Shown here: piece by piece, positions 22,990 to 34,935 of the stretch
How the letters are laid out: every line of letters starts with the position of its first letter
How positions within the stretch are numbered: the stretch's first letter is position 1
From: Phascolarctos cinereus
Taxonomy: Eukaryota > Chordata > Mammalia > Diprotodontia > Phascolarctidae
Direction of reading: 5' to 3'
DNA: 64,000 bases
NCBI RefSeq assembly: GCF_002099425.1
Contig: NW_018344015.1
Location: 10,479,001 to 10,543,000 of the forward strand
The notes under the pieces: model-generated
What the model saw: the letters and a program-made list of their open reading frames with translations, nothing else
The model's database searches: none
Told to the model about the DNA's origin: nothing
Position numbers and translations under genes: made by a program

Positions 22990-23165
22990 AGTGTACAAGT
23001 ATTATTATTCCCATTTTACAGATGATGAAACTGAGTAAACTAAAATAATATCATGTCATAACTTTTAAGTAAACTAAGTAAAGTGATTAGCCAAAGGATA
23101 CAAAGCTAGCAAATTTAAGTGCCCAGGGTCATGCCAGATCTATTAAGTCCATGTCCATTATTTTT
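22990..23165 (-). mobile_element. MIR-type SINE
   Basis: The plus strand reads ATTCCCATTTTACAGATGATG and AAACTGAGTAAACT (23,008-23,040), then AGCCAAAGGATACAAAGCTAG and CAAATTTAAGTGCCCAGG, a reversed MIR core. Confidence 0.7.
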
Positions 23166-23274
23166 TTTTCCATTTACATTGATCTGTCTTTCACTCTTAA
23201 TCTAGAAGTGGATAACCAATATAGTTTTCAAAGAAGAAAGACACAAGTTTGAAGACTGGCAAGACAAACTGAAG

Positions 23275-23450
23275 TAAAGTGGAAGGAGTATTAGATCTAA
23301 ACTTGGAGGACCCAAATTTTAAATCTTATTTCAGCTATGTTGCACCTGAAAAATTAATTTAAATGCTCTGGGCACCAGTTTCCTCATGTAGAAAATGATA
23401 CCTCTAAGGTCCTTCCAGACCTCAGCTAAAGATCTTGACACTCATTCTTG
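23275..23450 (+). mobile_element. MIR-type SINE
   Basis: Sense words: GGAAGGAGTATTAGATCTAA, CACCAGTTTCCTCATGTAG (23,376) and CCTCTAAGGTCCTTCCAGACC (23,401). The last is the 3' extension seen in several MIR relatives. Confidence 0.7.
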
Positions 23451-25066
23451 TTGGGTCAACATTAAATAAAAATTTCCACATCTGGGGATGAGGAAAAGCT
23501 AATCAATAAGTCTGGAAAAAACCTAAAGCTTCAAGAATCCTACTGTTTTTCATTTTCCATGGTATATTAAACTATTTCAGGGAGCTTCTTTTAGAATCTG
23601 TGTTTTGTTTGTCTGGTATTTTTTTTTCCTTGCAAGGTTACATACAAGTCTGTTTTCTTAATCTTTCTGCATAATGTATAAATCAAACAGCTGTTCTCAA
23701 TGCATATTTATGGAAAATTTTGGTATTCTCTGATCTCAGGAAACATCACAAATGAAAGCATTCATGCATCTGAAATGCATGGTTTTCATGATGTATGTGA
23801 GTATGACAAGACTGTGAATACTGTCTGTGTTGCTTTTATCATTTCACCAGGTAATAATTTTTATCAGGCTAAATCAATGTGCCTTTGGAGATTCCTAACA
23901 GCAGTTTGATGCAGCAAGGTGGCAAGCAAGTTGATATACCTATTTAAAAAGCTTTTCAAATCACTCCAGTTATTCAAAAATAAATTAGGAAGCCAGGTTT
24001 CCAACAGTCACTAAAGAAAAAAAAATGCACACAGAGAAAGGAAAACAAAGATTATTCATATGAAGACAGCTGAAGAGAGAGAAATATGTACTTAAGAAGC
24101 AACTTGAAAACAATTCCAGAGTAACATATTAACCAGTGCAAAGTTAAAGAGAAGCTGTGTACTTCAATCCTTAAGTAACACAAATTTCAGAGTATCTACA
24201 GTGAGAAGGTATTCATTAGCACAGATTTTCTAGAATAAATAAGTTTAGGGAGTTTAACAAATTTTAAGACTTGTTTGTATCATTTTGTCCAGTATGATCT
24301 GTCATAGTTCCAAATTTCTGCCTCTAATAATTGTGTGAAAAAATTATATATCCCTCCCTTCTTCAGCTTCCTCATTCTCTTTGGTTATCCATCTCTCTGT
24401 CTCTTTCTCTCTCGATTTCCTTCCCCATCTTCCCTTTCCCTGCAACTCTATCTCTATGTCTTTGTTTCTCTGACTCAGTGTCTCTGTCTCACTCTCTCTC
24501 TCTTGTCATCATCATCAATTTATTGAATGGGAACTGGAAACATAACCATTTTAAGTATCACTCTTCTCCAGTGTGAACTGATAGAAAATTCTATGGACTT
24601 TAAATGGAACAAAACTGGAAGAATATCAGTTATGACTGAATCTGACTTACCCCTCCCTAAAAAAAGAAAATAGTTGACAGGCTTAGTTCCCTAGGTGACT
24701 GAACCTGTTATCAGGCCATTTCAGACAGAAAGAGAAGAGCAAAGTTGGTAAATGTGAGATGTACTTGTAAAATCTTCAGCTGTGTTTCTTTCCCTGTTAC
24801 TGTAAATAATACAGTTACTGAGTTAATAAATAATAGACAGGAGGGAAATAAAGAAATGAAGAAGATATGGCAAGTGAGAAAAGATTTATTTTCAGCTTCA
24901 ACTGTAAGTGAGATAGTTAATCATAAAATTGTCTACCTGGAAGGATATTAGTCAGGCTAGGACAGGGTAGGGGTGTACTTTTGTATTATAAAAAGTTTTC
25001 TACCATGTATTTTCATTTCTTCAAGGTAGCCCATTTGGTGTTTTTAGGTAAACATGACAAGCATTT
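23451..25066. other. Mostly unique DNA, no gene recognised
   Basis: No LINE or SINE words are seen from about 23,470 to 25,060 apart from a CT-rich patch at 24,375-24,505, which gives serine/leucine-rich frames. The 23,600-23,960 part has balanced composition and short TAAT-type motifs. It could be conserved non-coding DNA but nothing here proves it. Confidence 0.4.
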
Positions 25067-25247
25067 TCATATCATGGAACCCACAACTGATGTCTGATAT
25101 GTTTCCTCAATGGACATTGTCTTCAACAGGTTCATCAGTTCAAAAAGTATTTGATGCTCAATTACTGTGTTTCCAATGCTGTGAAAGTCACCAAAGAAGC
25201 TAATTTTGTTTTGTGTAGTTTTCTTCAAGGAACTTAAGAATTTGGGG

Positions 25248-25884
25248 AAAACCTCAATTGATAAATGGCCAAAGGATATGAACAGGCAGTTCTCAGGTGA
25301 AGAAATTAAAGCCATCTATAGTCATATGAAAAAGATGCTCTAAATCACTACTGATTAGAGAAATGCAAATCAAAACAACTATGAGGTACCACATCACACC
25401 TATCAGACTGGTCGAGATGACAAAACAAGAAAATGATAAATGTTGGAGAAGATGTGGGAAAATTGGAACACTAATGCATTGTTGGTGGAGTTGTGAAATA
25501 ATCAAACCATTTTGGAGAACAATTTGGAACTATGCCCAAAGGGCTACAAAAATGTGCATACCTTTGACCCAGCAAAAACATTTCTAGAGCTATATCCTAA
25601 AGACATTTTACAAATGGGAAGAGGACCCATATGTACAAAAAATATTTATAGCAGCTCTTATTATGGTGGCAAAGAATTGGAAATTGAGAGGACGCTCATC
25701 AATTGAGGAATGGCTGAACAAGTTGTGGTGTATGAATGTAATGGAATACTATTGTGCTATAAGAAATGATGAACAGGCTGACTTCAGAAAAACCTGTGAA
25801 GACTTGTATGGTCTGATGCTGAGTGAAGTGAGCAGAACCAAGAGAACTTTGTGCACAGTAACAGACACATTATGCAATGACTAA
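25248..25884 (+). pseudogene. L1 ORF2 C-terminus
   Basis: This is the clearest C-terminal ORF2 domain in the window. The frame at 25,363-25,587 contains MTKQENDKCWRRCGKIG and LMHCWWSCEIIKPFWR, that is the C-x3-C ... H-x4-C cysteine/histidine motif of L1 ORF2p, an RNA-binding knuckle needed for retrotransposition. The frame at 25,663-25,884 carries AKNWKLRGRSSIEEWLNKLW and ends at TAA 25,882 after TLCND. At least two frame changes separate these pieces. Confidence 0.88.
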
Positions 25885-26258
25885 TATTGATAAAGTTAAC
25901 CTTTCCAAGCAATACAAGGATCTAAGACATTTCCAAAGGCCCCGTGATGGAAAATGCTATCCACATCTGAAGAAAGAACTATGGAGTTTGACTGCAGATT
26001 GAAGCATACTATTTGCTGGGTTTTTTTTCTTCTGTTGAGTTTTGTTTCTTCTTTCTGGTGGTTCCTCCTATTGGTTACAATTCTTACTTACAACATCAGT
26101 CATGTGAAAATATGTTTAACAGGAATGTATATGGATAGCCTATATCAGGTTGTGTTCCTTCTTGGGGAGGGTGGTGCAGAGAAAAGTGGAGAAAAACATT
26201 TAAACTCAAAAGCATATGGAAGTGAATATTGATGAATCAAAATAAATTAATAAAAAAA
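25248..26258 (+). mobile_element. L1 3' fragment with TSD
   Basis: A 1-kb 5'-truncated L1: end of ORF2, 3'UTR and A-tail. The flanks carry AAGAATTTGG at 25,236-25,245 and at 26,259-26,268. It starts at the codons for the stretch before MNRQFSGEEIKAIYSHMKK. Confidence 0.92.
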
Positions 26259-26268
26259 AAGAATTTGG

Positions 26269-26555
26269 AGGAAAGACTGATTATGTGCCATGAAAACAAC
26301 CTAGGAACAATGACAAAATAATGTAATTTCATATACAAAATTCTTAGTATAAACTAAGTTTTTAAGTTCTGAAGTTTTTTGATTCAGTGGCATCAATCAA
26401 GGGAGTCTTCCAAGAAGTGTTTAGCATTGTGGTACATCTTTTTAAAGTAGAATGGTACATTCTCCTACTAAAGTGTCACATGGGTGATTCACTTGACAGA
26501 AATTTAAAAAAAAAAACTAATTATTGAAGAGTTTCTAATTTAATTAACTGATTTC
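26269..26555. other. Short unique interval between two L1 copies
   Basis: It holds the putative acceptor of the exon-like fragment at 26,301-26,310. Otherwise it is AT-rich with no repeat or gene. Confidence 0.5.
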
Positions 26556-28744
26556 TCCCTTCTCTTTTTTAAATTTTTTAAATTTTTTCCATATGCTTTT
26601 GAGTTGAATATTTTTCTCCCTTTTCCTCCCCCCCCCCCCCCAAGACGGCACACAATCTGATATAGGCTTTACATTTACATACCCATTAAACATATTTTCA
26701 CATTAGTGAAGTTGTAAGTAAAAATTTAAACCAATACGAGGAACCATCAGAAAGATGAAACAAAACTCAACAGAAGGTAAAAATAAGTGATAGCGATTCG
26801 ACTTCCATAGTTCTTTCTTTGAATGTGAACAGCAGAAATGTCTTAGATCCTCATAATGCTGAGAAAGGTTCAGTTTCACAATTTTAGTCAGTGCATAACG
26901 TGGCTGTTATTGTGTACAAAGTCCTCTTGGTTCTGCTCAGTTCACTCAGCATCAGACTATATAAGTCTTTCTAGGTTTTTCTGAAGTCAGCCTGTTCATC
27001 ATTTCTTATAGCACAATAGTATTCCATTACATTCATATACCACAACTTGCTCAGCCATTCCCCAATTGATGGGCATCCTCTCAATTTCAATTCTTTGACA
27101 CTACAAAAACAGGTGCTATGAATATTTTTGTACATGTGGGTCCTTTTCCCATTTGTTTGATCTCTTTGGGATATAGCCCTAGAAGTGCTATTGCTGGATC
27201 AAAGGGTATGCACATTTTTGTAGCCCTTTGGGCATAGTTCCAAATTGTTCTCCAAAATGGTTGGATCATTTCACAACTCCACCAACAATTTTCCAATCCT
27301 TCCAACATTTATCATTTTCCTGTTTTGTCATGTTGGCCAATCTGATAGGTGTGATGTGGTACCTCAGAGTTGTTTTGATTTGCATTTCTCTAATCAATAA
27401 TGATTTAGAGCATTTTTTCATATGACTATAGATGGCTTTAATTTCTTCATCTGAGAACTGTCTGTTCATATCCTTTGACCATTTATCAATTGGGGAATGG
27501 CTTGTGTTCTTATAAATTTGTCTTAATTCTCTATATATTTTAGAAATGAGGCCTTTATCAGAGAGACTGGTTGTAAAAATTCTTTCCCAATTTTCTACCT
27601 TCCTTCTAATCTTAGTTGCATTGGCTTTGTTTGTGCAAAATCTTTTCAATTTAATGTAATCAAAATTATCTATTTTGCTTTTTGTAATATTCTCTATCTC
27701 CTGTTTGGTCATGAATTCTTCTGTTCTCCATAGATCTGATAGGTAAACTATTCCTTGTTCTCCCAGTTTACTTATGGTATCAGCCTTTATATCTAAGTCA
27801 TGAACCCATTTTGACTTTATTTTGGTATATGGTGTGAGATTTGGGTCTATGCCTAGTTTCTGCCATACTCTTTTCCAGTTTTCCCAGCAGTTTTTTTTCA
27901 GAGTGGGTTCTTATCCCAGAAGCTGGGGTCTTTGGGTTTATCAAATAATAGATTACTATAGTCATTGACTACTGTGTCTTGCATATTTAACCTATTCCAC
28001 TGATCCACTCCCTATTTCTTAGCCAGTACCAAGTTTTGATGATTGCTGCTTTATAATACAATTTAAGATCTGGAATTGCTAGGCCACCTTCCCCTGCATT
28101 TCTTTTCATTAGTTCCTTTGATATTCTGGACCTTTTGTTTTTCCAAATGAATCTTGTTATTATTTTTTCTAACTCTATAAAATAATTTTTGGTAGTTTGA
28201 TTGGTATGGCACTGAATAAGTAAATTAGCTTAGGTAGCATTGTTATTTTTATTATATTAGCTCGGCCTACCCATGAGCAACTGATGTTTTTCCAATTATT
28301 TAGATCTGATTTTATTTGTGTGAAAAGTGTTTTGTAATTGTGTTCATAGAGTTCCTGGGTTTGTTTCAGGAGGTAGACTCCTAAATATTTTATAATGTCT
28401 ACAGTAAGTTTAAATGGGATTTCTCTTTCTATCTCTTGCTGTTGGGCTTTGTTGGTAATATATAGAAATGCTGATGATTTGTGGGTTTATTTTATAGCCT
28501 GCAACTTTGCTAAAGTTGTTTATTATTTCAAGTAGTTTTTTACTTGATTCTCTAGGATTCTCTAAGTATATCATCATGTCATCTGCAAAGAGTGATAGCT
28601 TTGTTTCTTCTTTGCCTATTCTAATGCCTTCAATTTCTTTTTCTTCTCTTATTGCTAAAGCTAAGGTTTCCAGTACAATATTGAATAACAGTGGTGATAA
28701 TGGACATCCTTGTTTCACCCCTGATCTTATTGGAAATGCTTCTA

Positions 28745-29401
<657 letters not shown>

Positions 29402-29825
29402 TCACTAAGATTGTCAAATTTGTTGGCATATAGTTGGGCAAAATAATTCCTAATTATTGTTTTAATTTCCTCTTCCTTGGTGGTAGCTTTGCCCTTTTCA
29501 TTCTTGATACTAGTAATTTGGTTTTCTTTTTCTTTTTTTTAATTAAATTAACCAAAGGCTTATCTATTTTATTGTTTTTTTCATAAAACCAGCTCTTAGT
29601 TTTATTTATTAGTTCAATAGTTTTCTTAATTTCAATTTTATTAATTTTTCCTTTGGTTTTCAATATTTCTAATTTCATGTTTAGTTGAGGATTTTTAATT
29701 TGTTCTTTTTCTAGTTTTTTTAGTTGTATGATCAATTCATTAATCTCCTCTTTTTCTATTTTATTTATGTAAACATTTAGAGATATAAAACTTCCCCTAA
29801 GAACTGCTTTCACTGAATCCCATAG

Positions 29826-30130
29826 TTTTGGTATATTGTCTCATTATTGTCATTCTCTTGAATGAAATTATTGATTGTTTCTATGATATGTTGTTTGACT
29901 CAATTATTTTTTAGGATTAGATTATTTAGTTTCCAATTATTTTTTTAATATAAATTTATTTATTTTTAGTTTTCAACATTCACTTCCACAAGTTTTTGAG
30001 TTCCAAATTTTTGTCATGTTGTCTCATTATTGTCATTCTCTTGAATGAAATTATTGATTGTTTCTATGATTTGTTGTTTGACCGAATCATTTTTTAGGAT
30101 TAGATTATTTAGTTTCCAATTATTTTTTTA
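29826..30130 (-). repeat. Duplicated 115-bp segment around a HAL1 tail
   Basis: The L1 ORF2 segment at about 29,826-29,948 recurs at 30,008-30,130 with about four mismatches in the clearest 113 bases. Between them lie about 59 bases (TAGTTTTCAACATTCACTTC, CACAAGTTTTTGAGTTCC) equal to the reverse of the HAL1-like 3' terminus. The simplest reading is a tail-only insertion flanked by an exceptionally long TSD. Confidence 0.85.
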
Positions 30131-30521
30131 GTCTATATTTCCATGGCCCTTTATTACATATAATTTTTATTGCATCATGATCTGAAAAGGATGCATTTAA
30201 TATTTCTGCCTTTCTGCATTGGATTGTGAGGTTTTTATGCCCTAGTACATGGTCAATTTTTGTGTATATGCCATGTACTGCAGAGAAAAAAGTATATTCT
30301 TTTCTATCCCCATTCAATTTTCTCCAGAGGTCTATCATACATAACTTTTGTAATGTTCTATTCACCTCCTTAACTTCTTTCTTGTTTATTTTGTGGTTAG
30401 ACTTATGTAGTGCGGAGAGGGGGAGGTTCAGGTCCCCCACTAGTATAGTTTTGCTGTCTATTTCTTCCCATGAGTCCCTGAACTTCTACTGTAAGAATTT
30501 GGATGCTATACCATTTGGTGC

Positions 30522-30527
30522 ATATAT

Positions 30528-30585
<58 letters not shown>

Positions 30586-30596
30586 ATATATATATG
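30522..30596. repeat. (TA)n expansion inside L1 endonuclease codons
   Basis: TA steps with two AATA/TATT breaks. Other L1 copies have CATATATGCACCAAATGG here (42,190), so a short ATATAT seed expanded after insertion. Confidence 0.95.
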
Positions 30597-30929
30597 GTAA
30601 TGATATTACTTCATTGTCTATGGTGCCTTTTAGCAGGATGTAGTTTCCTTCCTTATCTCTTTTGATTAGATCTATTTTTACTTTTTCTTTATCTGAGATC
30701 AGGATTGCTAACCCTGCTTTGTTTACTTCAGCTGACGCATAATATATTCTACTCCAGCCTTTTACCTTTACCCTGTATGTGTCACTCTTTTTCAAATGTG
30801 TTTCCTGTAAACAACATATTGCAGGATTATGGTTTTTAATCCATTCTGCAATCCATTTCCATTTTATGGCAGAGTTCATCCCATTCACACTCACAGTTAT
30901 GATTACTATCTGTGTCTTTTTCTCCATCC

Positions 30930-31556
30930 TTTTTTCCCCCTATTTATGCTTTTCCTTCTCCTTTTTCCTTCCTCCCCTTCACTAGTGTTTTGCTTTTGAC
31001 CACCGCCTCCTTCAGTCCCTCCCCCCTTTTATTATCTTTTTCCCTTTTCTTCCCCTTTAGTCTTACTGCTGCTTCCCTCCCTTCTTTCTCCCCCTCCCTT
31101 TTCTTCCCCCCCTCCCTTTTCTTTCCCTTTTTCCTTCCTACTGCCTCTAGGGCAAGTTAGATTTCTATACCTCACTGATTATATTATGCCCTTCTTGAGC
31201 CTAATCTGATGAGACTAAGGTTCAAACAATGCTCCCCCCCCTTCCCTCTGCTGTAATAGGATTTTGTGTCTTTTCCTGTAATGTAATTTACCCTTGTCCG
31301 CCCCCTCCTTTCCCAGTACCTTTTCTAAGATTAGATTGATCCACTTATTTGGATCCATTTATCCCAGTTGATTAATGTTTTTTTTAATCATTACATCAAA
31401 GTCAATTAATATCTACCCTCCTTATGTATACACTTTTAACAAGGTGTAATAACAACAGAGTTCTCAAGGATTGCAAGTCTCATATTCCCTTGTAGGTGTT
31501 TAAACACCCCCCCCCCTTATTAACAGCATATTGTATCCTTCTGTCCCATTTACCTT
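30930..31556 (-). other. L1 spacer between ORF1 and ORF2
   Basis: An unusually long spacer of about 630 bases, very G/A-rich on the sense strand (pyrimidine-rich on the plus strand at 30,940-31,150), with a G-run at 31,508-31,517. The same spacer is seen at 41,230-41,843. Parts of it reappear in the 3'UTR of the HAL1-like element. Confidence 0.75.
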
Positions 31557-32536
31557 TTTAATTCCTTCTTGAGTCCTGTACTTGAAGATCAAAGTTTTTC
31601 TTGAGCTCTGGTCTTTATCAGGAAAGTTTGGAAGTTTCCTATTTCATTGAATATCCACCTCCTCCCTTGAGAAATGATGCTCATTTTTGCTGGGTAATTG
31701 ATCCTTGGCTTCATTCCAAGCTCCTTTGCCTTATGGAATATCATATTCCATGCCATGAGGTCTTTTAATGTAGAAGCTGCAAGGTCCTGTGTAATCCTAA
31801 CTGCGGTTTCCATGACTTTTAAATTCTTTCTTTCTGGCTGCTTGCAGCTCCTTGTCTTTCATCTGGTAATTTTGGAATTTTGCTATTATATTTCTTGGCA
31901 TTGTCAATTTGGGATCTCTTTCAGGTGGTGATAGCTGGATTCTTTCTATGGTTATTTTCCCTTCTGGTTCTAGGACTTCTGGCAGTTTTCCTTTATGATT
32001 TCCTGAAAGATACTGTCCAGGCTCTTTTTTTCATCATGATTTTCAGGTAGTCCAATAATCTTTAAACTGTCTCTCCTGAGTCGATTTTCCAGGTCGGTTG
32101 TTTTACTGAGGAAGAATTTTACATTTTCATCAATTTTTTTTCATTTTTTTTGTTTCTGTTTGACTCATTCTTGCTCTGTCATAGAGACATTAGTTTCCAT
32201 TTCTCCAATTCTAGTTTTTAACAGATTATTTTCTTCTGTTAGTTTTTGTACTTCCTTCTTCAACTGGCCAATTGTGTTTTTAAGGGACTTGTTTTCTTCA
32301 GTGTATTTTTTTTCCAACTGGCCAATTGTATTTTTGAAGGACTCTTTTACCTCTCTCATTTGACTAGTAAAATCCTTGAGCTCTTCTAAGAAGGCTTTTT
32401 GGGCTTCAGACTAGTTCATATTCCCTTTTGTTGTTGCAGATATGGGTTTGTTGACAATGTTGTCCTCTTCAGAATTTCTGTCTTGATCTTCACTCTTCTC
32501 ATAATATGTGTCTATGGTACATTTCTTTTTACTCAT
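31557..32536 (-). pseudogene. L1 ORF1 (coiled coil, RRM, CTD)
   Basis: Starts at ATG 32,536 (MSKKKCTIDTYYEKSEDQD). The coiled-coil frame at 32,165-32,359 shows two repeats of the form SLKNTIGQL separated by 14 residues, then VQKLTEENNLLKTRIGEM. The RRM region begins near 32,100 (AACCGACCTGGAAAATCGAC on the minus strand). The C-terminal domain reads METAVRITQDLAASTLKDL and LGMKPRINYPAKMSIISQG (31,589-31,813). It ends near 31,557. About 325 codons, the usual size. Stops and frame changes are present. Confidence 0.88.
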
Positions 32537-33338
32537 GGTGTTTCCTTATTCCTTGGCCTTTAAAGAGATTGAGCTCTCCTGCTGGGGAACAGAGGGTACT
32601 GACCCAAGTTTCTTGTGTTGGGAGCCTAGGTCTTGGTCATTGGATTTGTGTTCTGGGGCCACTTATGCTGGGATTTGGAGGCTGTAGGTTTCTGGCAGCT
32701 TACCTTGTGTTGGGCTGGAATCAGCAAAGCTGGAACTTTCAGGCAATTCTAGGTTGCCTGCTTTTCCTTTCCTTTAGCTTTCTTCTGCTCCTTTTAGATG
32801 GCTGCTGCAGGATGCTTATCTGCCTGGGGCCCCCTGCAGTGTTGTCTCCCTCATTTCTGCTAATGCACTGGGAGATTCCTTTGTGGTGGATTGCCGAGAC
32901 TCCTGGTGGGTTTTTGAGCTGGTCTCCACTAGTTCCCCCCACCCTCACTGAGGCACTTGGAGGTCCAGGTGTTGGTGTTTGCCTGCTCTACCACCTGGGC
33001 TTCAGGATTTCTTCACAATTGGAGGCTTCAGGGCTCCTACAGCTCACCTGGTGTTGGGTTGGAATCAGCAAGGTCTGTGCTTTAGGAAGCCTTTAGGTTG
33101 TTTTCTTCACCTCCTTTCAGATGAATGCTACAGGGTACTTATCTACCTGGGGCCCCTTATTTTTGCTGAGTCACTGGGAGACCCATTTGCTGGGCTACTG
33201 CACTGCTGCTCCTTGTCTTTCTTCTAGTTCAGGTGTTCCAGGGTTATTTTTTTTTTCTGGGGTGATATTTTCTGGGTGTTCAGAGGTTGACAGGGGAGAG
33301 TGAGAGTGGCTACCTTTTCACTCCGCCATCTTGGCTTT
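32537..33338 (-). repeat. L1 5'UTR with two tandem units
   Basis: The 5'UTR is GC-richer than the rest of the window. Two partial tandem units are visible: GTGTTGGGCTGGAATCAGC at 32,707 recurs as GTGTTGGGTTGGAATCAGC at 33,051 (344 bases apart), and CCTGGGGCCCC at 32,823 recurs at 33,146 (323 bases apart), with similar sequence between. Tandem 5'UTR units that act as promoter monomers are known in rodent L1. Promoter activity here is inferred. Confidence 0.75.
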
Positions 33339-33349
33339 TCCCTTCTCTT

Positions 33350-34299
33350 CTTAATAAATGATGATTTCACTTGGTTATATAGGGGTTTTTAAATATATTG
33401 TTTTCTCATTTCTCAAAACCCGACCCAATTTTATCATAATAAACACTTTATACAACCTTTTTCTGGATATAGATCTCTTCCCAAACTGAATAACCTCTGG
33501 CAGGGCAGTGTTGTTGTTTTTGTTGTTGTTGTTGTCATTTGTTTGTTTGTTTGTTTGTTTGTTTGGGTTATGGAGTTCTTAAACATCAACTTGGCTTGCC
33601 GAGAATTTGCAAGTAGATGAAATGATCTCTTAGGTTTGATTTTTACACAGGGACAAATTAAAATTTGAGATGTAAATCCTAGAAAATTTTTCCTAAGCTG
33701 TGATTAGTGAAACTTGCTATTTGAGGCAAAAGCTCTTGGAACTATAATGGATTTTATTTTGAGTTGTCAGATGAATCATCATAATCCCTCAATAATCAAT
33801 AACTCAACAATCTACCAGCATAGAATGATAAGGAGAATGTAATACAGGGGATGTCTGCATCTGTGAAAAGCTGAGGGGACAATTTTAGCTTCAATCTAAG
33901 ATGAGATCCTCCTGGCTCAGTTTCTCCATTGTGTTCCCTTTGAAAGGAACTTTACGCACATGGCTATTTGTGAGTTAGGCTATGAGGTAGAATTAATATT
34001 GCATGGTTGTAAAATCCTGTCATACTTGGTTTAAATCTTATCTCTGCTTTATCCTTTTATAGTAAATTTCTATAATCAGAGTAAGTGGTCAGTAAAAGAT
34101 ATAAGCACAATGCAAGCGTGTAAGATCTTGCTGTTTTGACTTGAATGCGTAGTCATTCCACATCCTAAGTTACTGAAATGAAATCACAAACATCTTCAGT
34201 TTGATTTGGAGGAGAAAGAAATTTGGAATCAGAGTGCAAGCTTGGGGCAGTAACAAGATCAGATAATCCTACAGGTCAAATGTAAATGATTTTAATTGG
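33350..34299. other. Unique DNA with a short GTT/GTTT repeat
   Basis: A (GTT)n-(GTTT)n repeat lies at 33,510-33,565. The rest is AT-rich and I cannot assign it to a gene or repeat. Confidence 0.5.
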
Positions 34300-34935
34300 G
34301 CTCTTGCATTTTTACTTCTCCCTAGATCTGGGCCCTGCAGTCTTTATCACAGATTTGTGTCTTCCAGACTACAGGCCATTGATCTAAAGTTGGTATCTGG
34401 GTACCAGCCAATGTCCCCCCATCATCTCCTGGGAGCAACTTACGATTGGTTCCAGTTGGCCTCTTCTCTGGAAGCTCCGCAAGGCAGGGACAGCTCTATG
34501 CCCTTTGCCAACAAGAAGCAGGTTTGGAAGCTGAGACCTTCAGCCTTACCCCAGAAGAATTTAGGTCCCATTTGTTTGAGGGGCAATGATGGTACACAAA
34601 TGATGGACCCCTAAAGGACCTGGACTTGTGGCCCAGGTTGCTGGCATTCTCCTGTGGCACCTGGCCCAGGTCCTTCTCTGTTACTTCCTCCTTACCCCAG
34701 AGTACTTGGCCATTCCTAGAGCCTTCCCACAGTCTTTCTGTATAAAAGGTACATCTTGCCTCCATTAAAGTGCTCAGATTCCTTAAGAGTGTGGCCCACT
34801 TCTATTGGTGATATAATAAACCTTGTCTCTGCCCAGATTCTTAATATCTGTCCAATAGCACAGATTCTTAAAATCTTACACACATGAAGTGGTATTTTAA
34901 TAAACCTTGTCTTTGACAGAAAGAAGGTTCAAGTC
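34300..34935 (+). mobile_element. Probable solo LTR fossil
   Basis: A GC-richer block with promoter and end-signal layout like an LTR: TATAAAAGG at 34,741, then an AATAAA signal at 34,815 within TATAATAAACCTTGTCTCTG, and a second ATAAACCTTGTCTTTG near 34,900. No internal retroviral region follows, so it would be a solo LTR. The family is not recognised. No TSD was found and the edges are approximate. Confidence 0.45.

Larger units (their letters stand above)
25067..26300 (-). pseudogene. Exon-like fragment split by an L1 (uncertain)
   Basis: If the L1 at 25,248-26,258 and one TSD copy are ignored, the minus strand from 26,300 to 25,067 is open for about 73 codons. It includes FFGDFHSIGNTVIEHQIL and FELMNLLKTMSIEETYQ, which look protein-like and are not LINE-derived. 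Directly upstream is an acceptor-like site: a T-rich tract ending TTGTTCCTAG at 26,301-26,310. The frame ends at a TGA near 25,067 and no clear donor is visible. I do not recognise the protein. It may be a decayed host exon, a piece of a retrocopy, or chance. Confidence 0.2.

Noticed and set aside
24331-24576. Ser/Leu-rich frame resembling a membrane protein
   Set aside because: CT-rich low-complexity DNA, with no start context or neighbours to support it.
26628-26641. Poly-C run as a sequencing artefact or G-quadruplex
   Set aside because: It matches the G-rich 3'UTR patch found in other L1 copies (for example near 13,300 and 44,860), so it belongs to the element. Quadruplex formation cannot be judged here.
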